From Galbibacter mesophilus (GTDB taxonomy: Bacteria; Bacteroidota; Bacteroidia; Flavobacteriales; Flavobacteriaceae): a DNA stretch of 64,000 nucleotides. A program made the translations under genes and the position numbers. This document shows, piece by piece, positions 16,591 to 24,711 of this stretch; within the stretch, counting starts at the first letter, position 1, and each line of letters opens with the position of its first letter. The stretch covers positions 744,001-808,000 of the forward strand of contig NZ_JAMQVC010000001.1 of the NCBI RefSeq assembly GCF_023721415.1, given 5' to 3'. The notes under the pieces were generated by a model, which worked only from the letters and a program-made list of their open reading frames with translations, searched no databases and was not told the DNA's origin.

Positions 16591-16707
16591 AGGTCGAGCC
16601 TGCCTTAGTCGGCAGACAGGCGCAGTCGAGACCTTATTTTAAATGTTTGAGAAATAGATAACCTCTCGACTGCCTGCGCGAAATACCTTGGTAGGCGGGC
16701 GCTCGAG
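16591..16707. repeat. Pair of TCGAG-cored palindromic repeats upstream of moeA
   Basis: Two hairpin-prone elements sit at 16591-16633 (AGGTC...GACCT flanking CCTGCC/GGCAGACAGG) and 16665-16707 (CTCGA...TCGAG flanking GCCTGC/GTAGGCGGGC). They are GC-rich against an AT-rich background and resemble the palindromes at 4631, 11612 and 13018. They fill the 241-bp gap between the exporter and moeA. Confidence 0.55.
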
Positions 16708-16741
16708 GCGACAGTAAGCGGATATTCAAAAAATTAAAAAA

Positions 16742-17932
16742 ATGATTTCATTCGAAGAGGCATATACAATGGTAATGACAAATACATTTTCTTTTAAGGA
16801 AGAAAGTGTTTTCTTAACCAACAGCTTAGGGAGGGTTTTGGCAGAAGATATTTATGCCGATCGGGATTTCCCTCCTTTCCATCGTGTCACCAAAGATGGA
16901 ATTGCGATTCATTCCAGTGCCTTGAAAAATGGTCAAAAAACGTTTCCTATTGAAGGTATTGTAGCGGCAGGAACGGAACAGATTGCTTTAAAAAGCGCTG
17001 AAAATTGCTTAGAAATTATGACTGGCGCTGTGTTGCCAGATAACGCAGACACCGTTATTATGTATGAAGAAGTTTCTATTGAAAATGGCAAAGCAACATT
17101 ACTTTCGGAAGTTGAAAAAGGGCAGAATATCCATAAGCAAGGGAGTGACATTGAAAAAGGCCATATCGTAATTAAACAAAACACAAAGATTACAGCCGCA
17201 GAGATTGGCGTATTGGCTGCTGTAGGAAAAGTACAGGTAAAAGTAAAAAAGCTTCCAGAAATTACGCTTATTTCAACGGGAAATGAGTTGGTAGCTGTTC
17301 ACGAGAAGCCTGCACCTCATCAAATACGAAACTCTAACATGCTCTCGCTGCATGCCCTCCTTCAGAAAGAAAACATTCAGGCGCATCACTTGCATCTTGA
17401 TGATGAAAAGAACGAAATTAAAAATACGCTACAAGAACTTTTTACCGAGAACGATGTTTTGATGCTGAGCGGAGGAGTGTCTAAAGGGAAATACGACTTT
17501 ATTCCGGAAGCAATGGAAGAACTTGGTGTAGAAAAAGTATTTCACCGAGTGCAGCAACGCCCTGGGAAACCGTTTTGGTTTGGTATTCATCGAGCAACAA
17601 ACACCTATATTTTTTCGTTTCCGGGGAATCCGGTTTCCACGTTTGCTAATTATCATATTTATTTTAAAGATTGGCTGAACAAATCGTTACAGCTTAACTA
17701 TTCAAAAGGGTTCATTGTGCTGGGAGAAGAAATGAGTAATACAACTCCCCTTACTTTATTCCTAAAGGTAAAAGTGAATGAAGAAAACGAAATAAGAAAA
17801 GCTTTTCTAATAAAGGAAAACGGTTCTGGAGATTTAACCAGTCTTGTGCACACCGATGGATTTATTCAATTAGCACCTAAAAAATCGGGGTACCAAAAAG
17901 GCGATGTGGTGCCCTTCGTTTCCACGAGATAG
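16742..17932 (+). CDS. moeA: Molybdopterin molybdotransferase MoeA
   Basis: 396 residues. HRVTKDGIAI is the domain with the conserved Asp, GAVLPDNADTVIMYEE and ISTGNEL follow, and SGGVSKGKYDF is the MogA-like nucleotide-binding loop. RPGKPFWFG and SFPGNPVSTF complete the active site. MoeA inserts molybdate into adenylylated molybdopterin to form active Moco. No separate mogA/moaB is seen nearby. xdhC follows after 6 bp, so the two are cotranscribed. Confidence 0.94.
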   Translation: MISFEEAYTMVMTNTFSFKEESVFLTNSLGRVLAEDIYADRDFPPFHRVTKDGIAIHSSALKNGQKTFPIEGIVAAGTEQIALKSAENCLEIMTGAVLPDNADTVIMYEEVSIENGKATLLSEVEKGQNIHKQGSDIEKGHIVIKQNTKITAAEIGVLAAVGKVQVKVKKLPEITLISTGNELVAVHEKPAPHQIRNSNMLSLHALLQKENIQAHHLHLDDEKNEIKNTLQELFTENDVLMLSGGVSKGKYDFIPEAMEELGVEKVFHRVQQRPGKPFWFGIHRATNTYIFSFPGNPVSTFANYHIYFKDWLNKSLQLNYSKGFIVLGEEMSNTTPLTLFLKVKVNEENEIRKAFLIKENGSGDLTSLVHTDGFIQLAPKKSGYQKGDVVPFVSTR

Positions 17933-17938
17933 CATTGT

Positions 17939-18961
17939 ATGACGCACGAATTTCAAAAAATAGTTGAAAGCCACCTAAAAGCGCGGAAAAACAAGCTAAA
18001 AACCGTCTTGGTAACCGTTGTCGCTTTAGAAGGTTCTTCTTATCGAAGACCAGGAGTGCGCATGCTTATTCGTGAAGATGGTAAAATGACGGGAGCCGTA
18101 AGTGGTGGTTGTGTTGAAAAAGAAATATTGAGGCAAAGCGCTACGGTTTTCAAAAGTGGAATCGCAAAAGTAATGATGTACGACGGCCGCTACCGATTGG
18201 GTTGCGAAGGGATTTTATATATCCTAATTGAACCCTTTCTGCTGAATGAAACTTTTTTAACCGAATTTAATCGGACCATTAAAGAGCGTACAGCATTTTC
18301 AATTATCTCCTATTTTCAAAAAGAGGAAAGTTCGGATGCTTCATTTGGTTCCGTAATTTTTTTTGAAAACGGAACACACTTTCCCCTTTCAGAAGGATTT
18401 GAGAAAACTTCCGAAGAAAATAAAATAGAAACTTTTACCCAGCGATTAAAGCCTTCCTTAAAATTAATAATTATTGGCGCCGAACATGATAGTGTACAAT
18501 TGTGCGCACTGGCAGCGTTAAATGGTTGGGAAGTAATTATTGTAGCCCCCGAAGATGATGCCAGAACTTTGGAAAATTTCCCTGGTGCACTAGATGTAAT
18601 TAATAGTAGAGCTCAGAATTTTGATTACAAAAATATCGATGAAGAGACCGCGGTAATCTTAATGACACATAGTTTTACGAAAGATTTGCAGTTTTTAAAG
18701 GAGCTGCTGGAACGTGAAATAAAATATATTGGAATTTTAGGTCCCGTAAAACGAAGGGAGCAACTTTTTCAAAAAATAATCGAAGACTCACCGGATGTAA
18801 ATCCACTCTCTTTTGAAAAAATACATGCTCCAGCTGGCATAAATATTGGAGCAGAAACCCCGCAGGAAATTGCCGTTTCAATTATTTCAGAAATATTAGC
18901 CGTTTTCAGGGGGCAAACCGTCTTTCAATTAAAAGAACGCAACGGAAGGATACATTCGTAA
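17939..18961 (+). CDS. xdhC: XdhC family Moco maturation protein
   Basis: 340 residues. The N-terminal XdhC/CoxI domain shows EGSSYRRPGVRMLI and TGAVSGGCVEKEI. The C-terminal domain (about 180-340) is Rossmann-like, with LIIIGAEHDSVQL, ILMTHSFTKDLQFL, GILGPVKRRE and APAGINIGAETPQEIA. XdhC proteins bind Moco, help add the terminal sulfur and load it into xanthine dehydrogenase family hydroxylases. None of those target enzymes is in the window, so they must lie elsewhere. It is likely cotranscribed with moeA. Confidence 0.9.
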   Translation: MTHEFQKIVESHLKARKNKLKTVLVTVVALEGSSYRRPGVRMLIREDGKMTGAVSGGCVEKEILRQSATVFKSGIAKVMMYDGRYRLGCEGILYILIEPFLLNETFLTEFNRTIKERTAFSIISYFQKEESSDASFGSVIFFENGTHFPLSEGFEKTSEENKIETFTQRLKPSLKLIIIGAEHDSVQLCALAALNGWEVIIVAPEDDARTLENFPGALDVINSRAQNFDYKNIDEETAVILMTHSFTKDLQFLKELLEREIKYIGILGPVKRREQLFQKIIEDSPDVNPLSFEKIHAPAGINIGAETPQEIAVSIISEILAVFRGQTVFQLKERNGRIHS

Positions 18962-19031
18962 ACCCTTGTTTTTAGAATCCAAAAAGCGTATCTTAATACT
19001 TAAAAAGTTATCAGAATCCTAATTTATTGTT

Positions 19032-19220
19032 TTGGCCTGTCTATAAAAATATTGAAAATCGAGGAAGCAGTTTGGACAAATGATAAAAATCTGTTTGAGG
19101 CCGATCGTAGGAGGGCGAGTTATTTTTATCAGTGGCAGAGGGTTCCGTAGCATTTTCTTATGTTTTTATAGCTAGCCTAGATTTTTTTGGTTCGTTTTTT
19201 TATCGATGAAAAAAATGAAC
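19032..19220 (+). repeat. Interspersed element (about 189 bp), copy 2, upstream of the mocA-like gene
   Basis: Aligns along its length with 11781-11960. The central hairpin has arms 19082-19090 (GATAAAAAT) and 19122-19130 (ATTTTTATC). Relative to copy 1, the last pair changed from G-C to T-A on both sides, so pairing is preserved. The loop is longer here (31 vs 20 nt). The 324-bp gap 18962-19285 holds this element and no gene. Confidence 0.75.
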
Positions 19221-19285
19221 ATCTAATATTCTGGAACACGATTATGCTGAAAATGTTAGAATTTTTCTAAGAACTACATTATAAA

Positions 19286-19888
19286 ATGAAAAAAATTGCC
19301 ATTATAATTCTTGCGGCAGGAGCTTCCAAAAGAATGAAACAGCCCAAACAATTATTGCCTTGGAGCAATTCAACCCTTTTGGAATACATTATTGCAAACG
19401 CAAACAATATAAAACGTGGAGATGTTTTTACGGTTTTAGGAGCCAATGCAGAGTTAATAACCAACACCATTAACATTGAATCAACCGTGCTTCTTCATCG
19501 AAAATGGGAACAAGGAATGGGGAGTTCTATTGCTTTTGGCGTATCGGAAATTGAGAAATCACAATACGATGGAGTCCTTATAATACTTGCCGATCAACCA
19601 TTCGTAAACACGGCTTATTTAAATCAGTTGTTGGATACTTTTAACCAAGACAAGGTGAATATCGTGGCTTCCAGATTTCACGGAAATGTGGGGGTGCCGG
19701 CTATTTTTTCTTCGGAATATTTTAATGATTTAAAAGCACTTAATCGTGATTACGGTGCAAAAGACATCATAAAAAACCATTTTCAGGACGTAAAAACCAT
19801 CCAAGCCGACGATTTGGTCATAGATATTGATACCATTGAAACCTACCGCGAAATTTATGATCAGGAATTTGGCATCGATGGGAAATAA
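19286..19888 (+). CDS. MocA-like nucleotidyltransferase (molybdenum cofactor cytidylyltransferase type)
   Basis: 200 residues. ILAAGASKRMKQPKQLLPW is the nucleotide-binding signature of the MocA/MobA-like NTP transferases, with the KQ...L pattern typical of MocA rather than MobA. GMGSSIAFGV and LADQPFVN (metal-binding Asp) follow. MocA attaches CMP to Moco, giving the cytosine dinucleotide form used by bacterial xanthine/aldehyde oxidase family enzymes. Its place after xdhC supports that role. Confidence 0.85.
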   Translation: MKKIAIIILAAGASKRMKQPKQLLPWSNSTLLEYIIANANNIKRGDVFTVLGANAELITNTINIESTVLLHRKWEQGMGSSIAFGVSEIEKSQYDGVLIILADQPFVNTAYLNQLLDTFNQDKVNIVASRFHGNVGVPAIFSSEYFNDLKALNRDYGAKDIIKNHFQDVKTIQADDLVIDIDTIETYREIYDQEFGIDGK

Positions 19889-19902
19889 TACAACAATTCC
19901 CT

Positions 19903-19910
19903 TATCTTTG
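19903..19910 (+). promoter_or_regulatory. Promoter -7 element TATCTTTG upstream of a lipoprotein gene
   Basis: A full match to TAnnTTTG lies 17 bp before the ATG at 19927. No TTG is seen at the right distance, so only the -7 half is supported. Confidence 0.4.
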
Positions 19911-19926
19911 GATGCACTAAAATGGC

Positions 19927-20481
19927 ATGACGTTGAAAACTAATATTTCCATACTTTTTATTATGCTTTGCGGTTTTTTAACCGCTTGCGGAGATTCAGA
20001 AAAGAAGCAAGAAAAAGACGATGCTGAAGAAACCGTAGCGCAAGGATATTCTCAATTGCCCGAAATAACATCTATCAATAAAGATAAATTAGCGGAAATA
20101 AATAAATGGAAAAAATTCAACGAGCTTTCTGTATTAATGGAGCGTTTTCAAGAACAGGAAAGTGGGGATCTTACTTATTTTGCTGAAGAATTTAAAAGAT
20201 TGCAAGGTGAGATTGAAAAAGACTCTTTATTTCCTCCAAAATTCAACATTCCTGCCGTTAAAAGCAGATTGGTTGTGTTTGAAACTTTTACCAATCAATT
20301 ACAGACAAGATTGGAAGAGAGTGCTCCTTTAGACTCCGTAAATATTTCTCGAAAAAAAGTTCTTGAAGCCTATAATGCCATGCGACAACAGCTGGCAGAA
20401 ACATTGAAAAGTAAAATCTACGAAGACTTTATCAATAAAAAAGACTCCAATAAAACTTCCAAGATGTTGCAAAAATCTTAA
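19927..20481 (+). CDS. Uncharacterised lipoprotein
   Basis: 184 residues. A signal peptide ends in LTAC with Cys21 as the lipidation site, followed by an acidic, lysine-rich linker. The rest is strongly helical and charged, with heptad-like spacing in LMERFQEQESGDLTYFAEEF and VFETFTNQLQTRL. I recognise no named family. It is followed after 85 bp by a second lipoprotein gene, an M13 metallopeptidase, on the same strand, so the two may share envelope functions. An inverted repeat lies between them. Confidence 0.8.
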   Translation: MTLKTNISILFIMLCGFLTACGDSEKKQEKDDAEETVAQGYSQLPEITSINKDKLAEINKWKKFNELSVLMERFQEQESGDLTYFAEEFKRLQGEIEKDSLFPPKFNIPAVKSRLVVFETFTNQLQTRLEESAPLDSVNISRKKVLEAYNAMRQQLAETLKSKIYEDFINKKDSNKTSKMLQKS

Positions 20482-20500
20482 CGAATTGTTAATTAATTAA

Positions 20501-20540
20501 CTGCAATTTATGCATATTAACAATTTGTTTTAAATTGCAG
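20501..20540. repeat. Inverted repeat in the leader of the M13 peptidase gene
   Basis: CTGCAATTT (20501-20509) and AAATTGCAG (20532-20540) are perfect 9-bp arms around 22 nt. No T-tract follows. It could be a leader hairpin or a protein-binding site. Confidence 0.45.
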
Positions 20541-20566
20541 TAATTCATAACAAAAACTATTCGAAC

Positions 20567-22642
20567 ATGAAATTTACTTTAAACCAGCCTGTTATATACG
20601 GGCTTGCTTCGGTTTTATTCATTACATCTTGTAAGACCGAAGAAAAGAAGGAAGTTGCTGAGGTTAAGGAAACACCTGGCATCAACCTTCAATATATGGA
20701 CACTACCGTGAGTCCGAAAGACGATTTTTTTAGATATGTAAACGGTAAATGGCTAGATGAAACCGAAATTCCAGCAGACAAAACTACTTGGGGTAGTTTT
20801 AACGAATTACGGGAAAACACAGATGATGATGCCTTGGCCATCTTGAATGCAGCCAAAGACGACCCGAATTTGGATGCAAAATCTGACCAAGCAAAAGCGG
20901 TACGTTTGTACGAATCTATTGTGGACACGGCTTCTAGAAATGAGCAAGGTGTTGCACCATTAAAACCGTATTTGGATAAAATAAACGCTATTGAAAATCT
21001 TGAGGATTTACAAGCTTACATTACCGAAATGACACCTTACACAGGAGCCACTTTCTTTAGGTTTGGAGTAGGTGCAGATTCTAAAGACAGTAACAAGAAT
21101 GTAGCTAGTCTAGGTGCTGGAAAGTTAGGCCTGCCAGATCGTGATTATTATCTTGAAGAAGGGGATGAAGCCCAAGAAATTCGTGATAAGTATGTAGCTC
21201 ATATCACCAAGATGCTTCAATTTGTAGGCTACAGCGAAGAAGAGGCTTCTGCTCAAGCAAAGGGTATTTTGGCATTGGAAACTACTTTAGCCGAAAAAAT
21301 GCTGGATAAAGTGGAAAGACGTGACCCAAAAACTACCTACAACCCTACCGCCATCACTGATTTACAAAAGATGGTTCCTTCCATCGATTGGAAAAAATAC
21401 CTAAGTGATATTGGTGCAGAAAGCGTGGACACTATCGATATCGGTCAAGTGGCTTATACAAAATCTTTGGAAAAGGTTTTTAGTTCTAGCAACATAGAAG
21501 ATTGGAAGGCGTATTTGCGTTGGACTTTGGTAAATGATGCTGCAAGCAATTTGTCAATGGCGATGGACAAAGCTAATTGGGAATTTTACAGCAAAGAACT
21601 TCGCGGAGCCAAAGAGCAGGAACCATTGGAGAAAAGAGCATTGCAAACAATCAACTGGTCTATGGGGGAAGCTTTAGGAAAGTTATATGTGGATCAAAAA
21701 TTCCCACCAGAAGCGAAAGAAACTGCTAAGGAAATGATTGCGAATGTGATCAAAGCTTACGAAATTCGTATCAAAGCTTTGCCTTGGATGGATGAAGACA
21801 CTAAGAAAAAAGCGATTGAAAAATTAAATAAAACAACTATAAAAGTTGGTTATCCAGATGAGTGGAAGGATTATTCTTCCGTAGAAATTAAAACGGCTGA
21901 AGAAGGTGGTTCTTATTTCCAGAATTCCATGAATGTTTCAAAATGGGATTTTGCTGAAACCATTGATAAACTTGGTAAGCCAGTTGATAAATCAGAGTGG
22001 TTTATGGCTCCACAGATTGTAAACGCGTATTACAATCCTTCTTATAATGAAATCGTTTTTCCAGCTGCAATTTTACAACCGCCATTCTTTAATTTCAAAG
22101 CTGATGCTGCTGTGAATTATGGTGGTATGGGAGCTGTAATCGGGCATGAGATTTCTCATGGTTTTGACGATAGCGGCGCAGATTTCGATGCAGATGGTAA
22201 TTTAGTGAATTGGTGGACAGATAAAGACCTAACACAGTTTAATGCTTTAGGGGATTCTTTAGCAAGCCAATATAGCCGAATTGAAGTACTTCCTGAAGTA
22301 TTTATTAATGGTAAATTTACTTTGGGTGAAAATATTGGAGACCTTGGTGGTGTTAACGCCGCTTACGACGGACTTCAAATTCATTTAAAAGAGCATGGTA
22401 ATCCTGGCAAGATAGACGGATTTACACCGGAGCAACGTTTCTTTATGTCTTGGGCAACTGTTTGGAGAACAAAGATGCGTGATGAGGCACTTAAAAACAG
22501 AATCAAAACAGATCCGCATTCTCCTGGCATGTACAGAGCAACACAGCCACTACTTAACATAGACGCTTTCTACCAAGCATTTGATATTAAAGAGGGTGAT
22601 TCTATGTATTTAGAACCAGAAGAGCGTATTAAAATTTGGTAA
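20567..22642 (+). CDS. M13 family zinc metallopeptidase, lipoprotein
   Basis: 691 residues. The lipoprotein signal ends at Cys22 (ITSC). The zinc site is H527-E528-I-S-H531 in GHEISHGFD, with the third ligand Glu588 in GENIGDLGG, the neprilysin/PepO arrangement. NAYYNPSYNEIVFPAAILQP is the conserved substrate-binding block upstream of the zinc helix. These oligopeptidases cleave short peptides on the amino side of hydrophobic residues; here the enzyme would be tethered in the periplasm or outer membrane. Its length is normal for the family and all active-site residues are present. Confidence 0.95.
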   Translation: MKFTLNQPVIYGLASVLFITSCKTEEKKEVAEVKETPGINLQYMDTTVSPKDDFFRYVNGKWLDETEIPADKTTWGSFNELRENTDDDALAILNAAKDDPNLDAKSDQAKAVRLYESIVDTASRNEQGVAPLKPYLDKINAIENLEDLQAYITEMTPYTGATFFRFGVGADSKDSNKNVASLGAGKLGLPDRDYYLEEGDEAQEIRDKYVAHITKMLQFVGYSEEEASAQAKGILALETTLAEKMLDKVERRDPKTTYNPTAITDLQKMVPSIDWKKYLSDIGAESVDTIDIGQVAYTKSLEKVFSSSNIEDWKAYLRWTLVNDAASNLSMAMDKANWEFYSKELRGAKEQEPLEKRALQTINWSMGEALGKLYVDQKFPPEAKETAKEMIANVIKAYEIRIKALPWMDEDTKKKAIEKLNKTTIKVGYPDEWKDYSSVEIKTAEEGGSYFQNSMNVSKWDFAETIDKLGKPVDKSEWFMAPQIVNAYYNPSYNEIVFPAAILQPPFFNFKADAAVNYGGMGAVIGHEISHGFDDSGADFDADGNLVNWWTDKDLTQFNALGDSLASQYSRIEVLPEVFINGKFTLGENIGDLGGVNAAYDGLQIHLKEHGNPGKIDGFTPEQRFFMSWATVWRTKMRDEALKNRIKTDPHSPGMYRATQPLLNIDAFYQAFDIKEGDSMYLEPEERIKIW

Positions 22643-22662
22643 GTTTATTGTTATCAGACAAT

Positions 22663-22698
22663 AAAAAACCCCGAAGCAAAACGCTATCGGGGTTTTTT
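22663..22698. terminator. Bidirectional intrinsic terminator
   Basis: AAAAAACCCCGA (22663-22674) pairs with TCGGGGTTTTTT (22687-22698). T-tracts occur on both strands, and the hairpin lies between convergent genes ending at 22642 and 22771. Confidence 0.85.
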
Positions 22699-22727
22699 AT
22701 GCTTTATAAACAATAGGATGAAAACTT

Positions 22728-22767
22728 AAATCTTTTAATTTTTAAATCCTTTAATCTTTCAATCTCT
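22728..22767. repeat. GATTGAAA-type low-complexity run
   Basis: Read on the minus strand, the run is a series of GATTGAAA / GATTAAAG / GATTTAAA units. Similar runs occur at 11651-11685 and 13060-13120. Confidence 0.45.
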
Positions 22768-22770
22768 GAA

Positions 22771-23499
22771 TTACTGTTTATCTTGAGAAGTGGAAGCCTT
22801 TGTTTTCTCCTGAAGGTTAAGTTCTTTTTGGTTAAGAAGAAGCTCACGTATTTGTTTCGCCAATTTAAAGTTTGGCGCCATCACAATAGCTTCGTCGATA
22901 AGGTTGATAGCTTGATCTACGTTGGCTTTGTTTTCGTTATACTTCAATAAACCTTCTTGGTATTTAAAGGCTGCTTTTAACGGAACTTGGTAAGGAGGAT
23001 TAGCCTCATAGAAAGGCAACATATCTTTTTCTTGTGCATTTTCCAGTCCGTAATTTATATACGTTTGCGCTTCTACAATCTTCCCTATTTGCAAATTCAA
23101 ATCAACCAAATCATACGCCACGTAAATATCGGGTTGCCTGCTGAACATGATATCAAACTGCTGTACCGCCAGTTGAGGTTGATTCAACGCTTTCAAGGCT
23201 CTAGCCTTTACTTCTACCGCCAAATTGGAGGCTTTCGTGTCTTTTTCCGTTCCCAATAAATTAACCGCCTGAACATGTTGTCCAGAATTACTGTAGAAAT
23301 AAGCGAGCGTGTCTGTTCGTTTTTGGTTAGGCTCCAAGACGTTTAAATGGGTTAAAGCATTGATTACTCCCCGAACGTCGCCTTGTATTTTCATTTGCTC
23401 ATAAAAGGCTTGGTAGTGTTCCGTAAGTTCCTTTTTACTTTGACTGAATACAGTTGAAGCACACAATAACAGGAAAACGAATGTAGTTTTTTTCATCAT
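22771..23499 (-). CDS. Secreted TPR-like repeat protein
   Basis: About 242 residues from the ATG at 23499; the open frame extends upstream to 23556, but the signal peptide MMKKTTFVFLLLCASTVFSQ fixes the start. After signal-peptidase cleavage (FSQ), the protein is helical with paired-helix repeats such as DTLAYFYSNSGQHVQAVNLL and LAVQQFDIMFSRQPDIYVA, typical of tetratricopeptide repeats. It is probably periplasmic and involved in protein contacts. No enzyme motif is visible. A polar, Gln/Lys-rich tail ends the protein. Confidence 0.75.
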   Translation of the reverse strand: MMKKTTFVFLLLCASTVFSQSKKELTEHYQAFYEQMKIQGDVRGVINALTHLNVLEPNQKRTDTLAYFYSNSGQHVQAVNLLGTEKDTKASNLAVEVKARALKALNQPQLAVQQFDIMFSRQPDIYVAYDLVDLNLQIGKIVEAQTYINYGLENAQEKDMLPFYEANPPYQVPLKAAFKYQEGLLKYNENKANVDQAINLIDEAIVMAPNFKLAKQIRELLLNQKELNLQEKTKASTSQDKQ

Positions 23500-23615
23500 T
23501 ATAATTTTTAAATGAATAGCGTCTGTTTTTGATAAATAGATTTCATAATTCACCAAATCTATTAAAATATTTCAATAAAAGCGTAATATAAGATAAAGCA
23601 ATAAAAAGCACAAAA

Positions 23616-23647
23616 AAAGGGAATTGTCCGTTGAACAATCCCCTTTA
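23616..23647 (-). terminator. Intrinsic terminator ending the candidate sRNA
   Basis: On the minus strand AAAGGGGATTGT pairs with ACAATTCCCTTT (one mismatch) across an 8-nt loop and is followed by seven Ts. Confidence 0.75.
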
Positions 23648-23740
23648 ATAAACTAATCTAAACTAACTTAAAAACCTAACCTAACTTTATCTTGAAAGTC
23701 TTCTTTAAAAGAAAACTTGTTGTTTTTGTTTTACATTGTA
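23616..23740 (-). ncRNA. Candidate small RNA
   Basis: A promoter-like site (23747-23779) and a strong intrinsic terminator (23616-23647) face the same way on the minus strand and bracket about 90 nt with no ORF. The body contains the tandem TTAGGTTAGG and the related TTAGTTTAGATTAG. It lies in the 399-bp gap between the SDR stop and the TPR gene start. Identity with a known RNA family could not be checked. Confidence 0.35.
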
Positions 23741-23746
23741 AAAGTA

Positions 23747-23779
23747 CAAATTAACGGGTTTTTAAATATAAGATTTCAA
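23747..23779 (-). promoter_or_regulatory. Candidate promoter for the sRNA
   Basis: TTG (23779-23777), a 22-nt spacer and TTAATTTG (23754-23747), one mismatch to TAnnTTTG. Confidence 0.4.
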
Positions 23780-23898
23780 GGTGTTTAACCTAGATTTAAC
23801 TATGAAATCTCACTTCTGTTAAGGAATTTAACGCACTAAATCAAACGATAAACTTTTAGGAAAATAATTCTAAATACAGCTCTTTATTTCAGTAAACT

Positions 23899-24711
23899 TT
23901 AATAATCCAGCTCGGGATGAATAAACGTATAAGAAAGATACGCATCCAAGTTTTTAGATGTAATGGTTTTTCCTTTTTCTGAATTATTTTCATCGTATTC
24001 AGGAGGCTCAATACCAAGCTTTTCAGCTAGATTGGTGTAATAGGATTGCTTACTAGGGTGACTTGGAGCTGCGGCGTTAAACGTTTTTCCCCATGCTTCC
24101 TTTTCAATAATGGTATTGATTATGGATACACAATCCTCTAAATGAATCAGATTAACTGGTGAATTTGGATTGGAGAGATTCTTTTTACCCGAAAGAGAAT
24201 TTACTGGATGTCTATTATTGCCATACAATCCACCAAATCTTATAATGGTGGTTTCAAAGCTATTATTGGCTTTTAAAACCTCTTCGGAAGCTAAGACCTG
24301 CTTACCACTTTCAGTTTCAGGGTTTGGCTCGGTATTTTCATCAACAATTTCAGGAATATTGGAATACACAGAGGAACTACTAGCAAAAATGACCTTCTTG
24401 ATATCGCTTTCAGCAATTTTTTTTGACAAAGTCTCTATTTTTCCGAGATAGTTGGTATTCGAATTGCTTCTAATTCGCGGAGGTATGTTAATAACCAATA
24501 CGTCTACATCTTGTAAAAAATAACTGATGTTACCTTCTATATGGTTTTGATGTACAGCAATTAAAAACGGATTAATATTGTGTTGGGCGATAGATAGTAT
24601 TTTATCCACAGAGGTGGTGGCACCATTCACTTGATATCCTTTTTTTACAAAAGATTTAGCTAAAGGTAGCCCTAACCAACCACACCCAAGAACTGCAATT
24701 TTTTTTGGCAT
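23899..24711 (-). CDS. NAD-dependent epimerase/dehydratase-like SDR protein
   Basis: 270 residues. AVLGCGWLGLPLAKSF is the Rossmann dinucleotide motif (GxGxxG). VIFASSSSVYSN matches the catalytic Ser region of extended SDRs, but the usual YxxxK tyrosine-lysine pair is not obvious (SGKQVLASE at that place), as in the YeeZ-type subgroup. FGGLYG and NLIHLEDCV are typical C-terminal motifs. The start overlaps the upstream peptidase stop by one base (TAATG), so the two are coupled. Substrate unknown; enzymatic activity is uncertain given the altered site. Confidence 0.8.
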   Translation of the reverse strand: MPKKIAVLGCGWLGLPLAKSFVKKGYQVNGATTSVDKILSIAQHNINPFLIAVHQNHIEGNISYFLQDVDVLVINIPPRIRSNSNTNYLGKIETLSKKIAESDIKKVIFASSSSVYSNIPEIVDENTEPNPETESGKQVLASEEVLKANNSFETTIIRFGGLYGNNRHPVNSLSGKKNLSNPNSPVNLIHLEDCVSIINTIIEKEAWGKTFNAAAPSHPSKQSYYTNLAEKLGIEPPEYDENNSEKGKTITSKNLDAYLSYTFIHPELDY

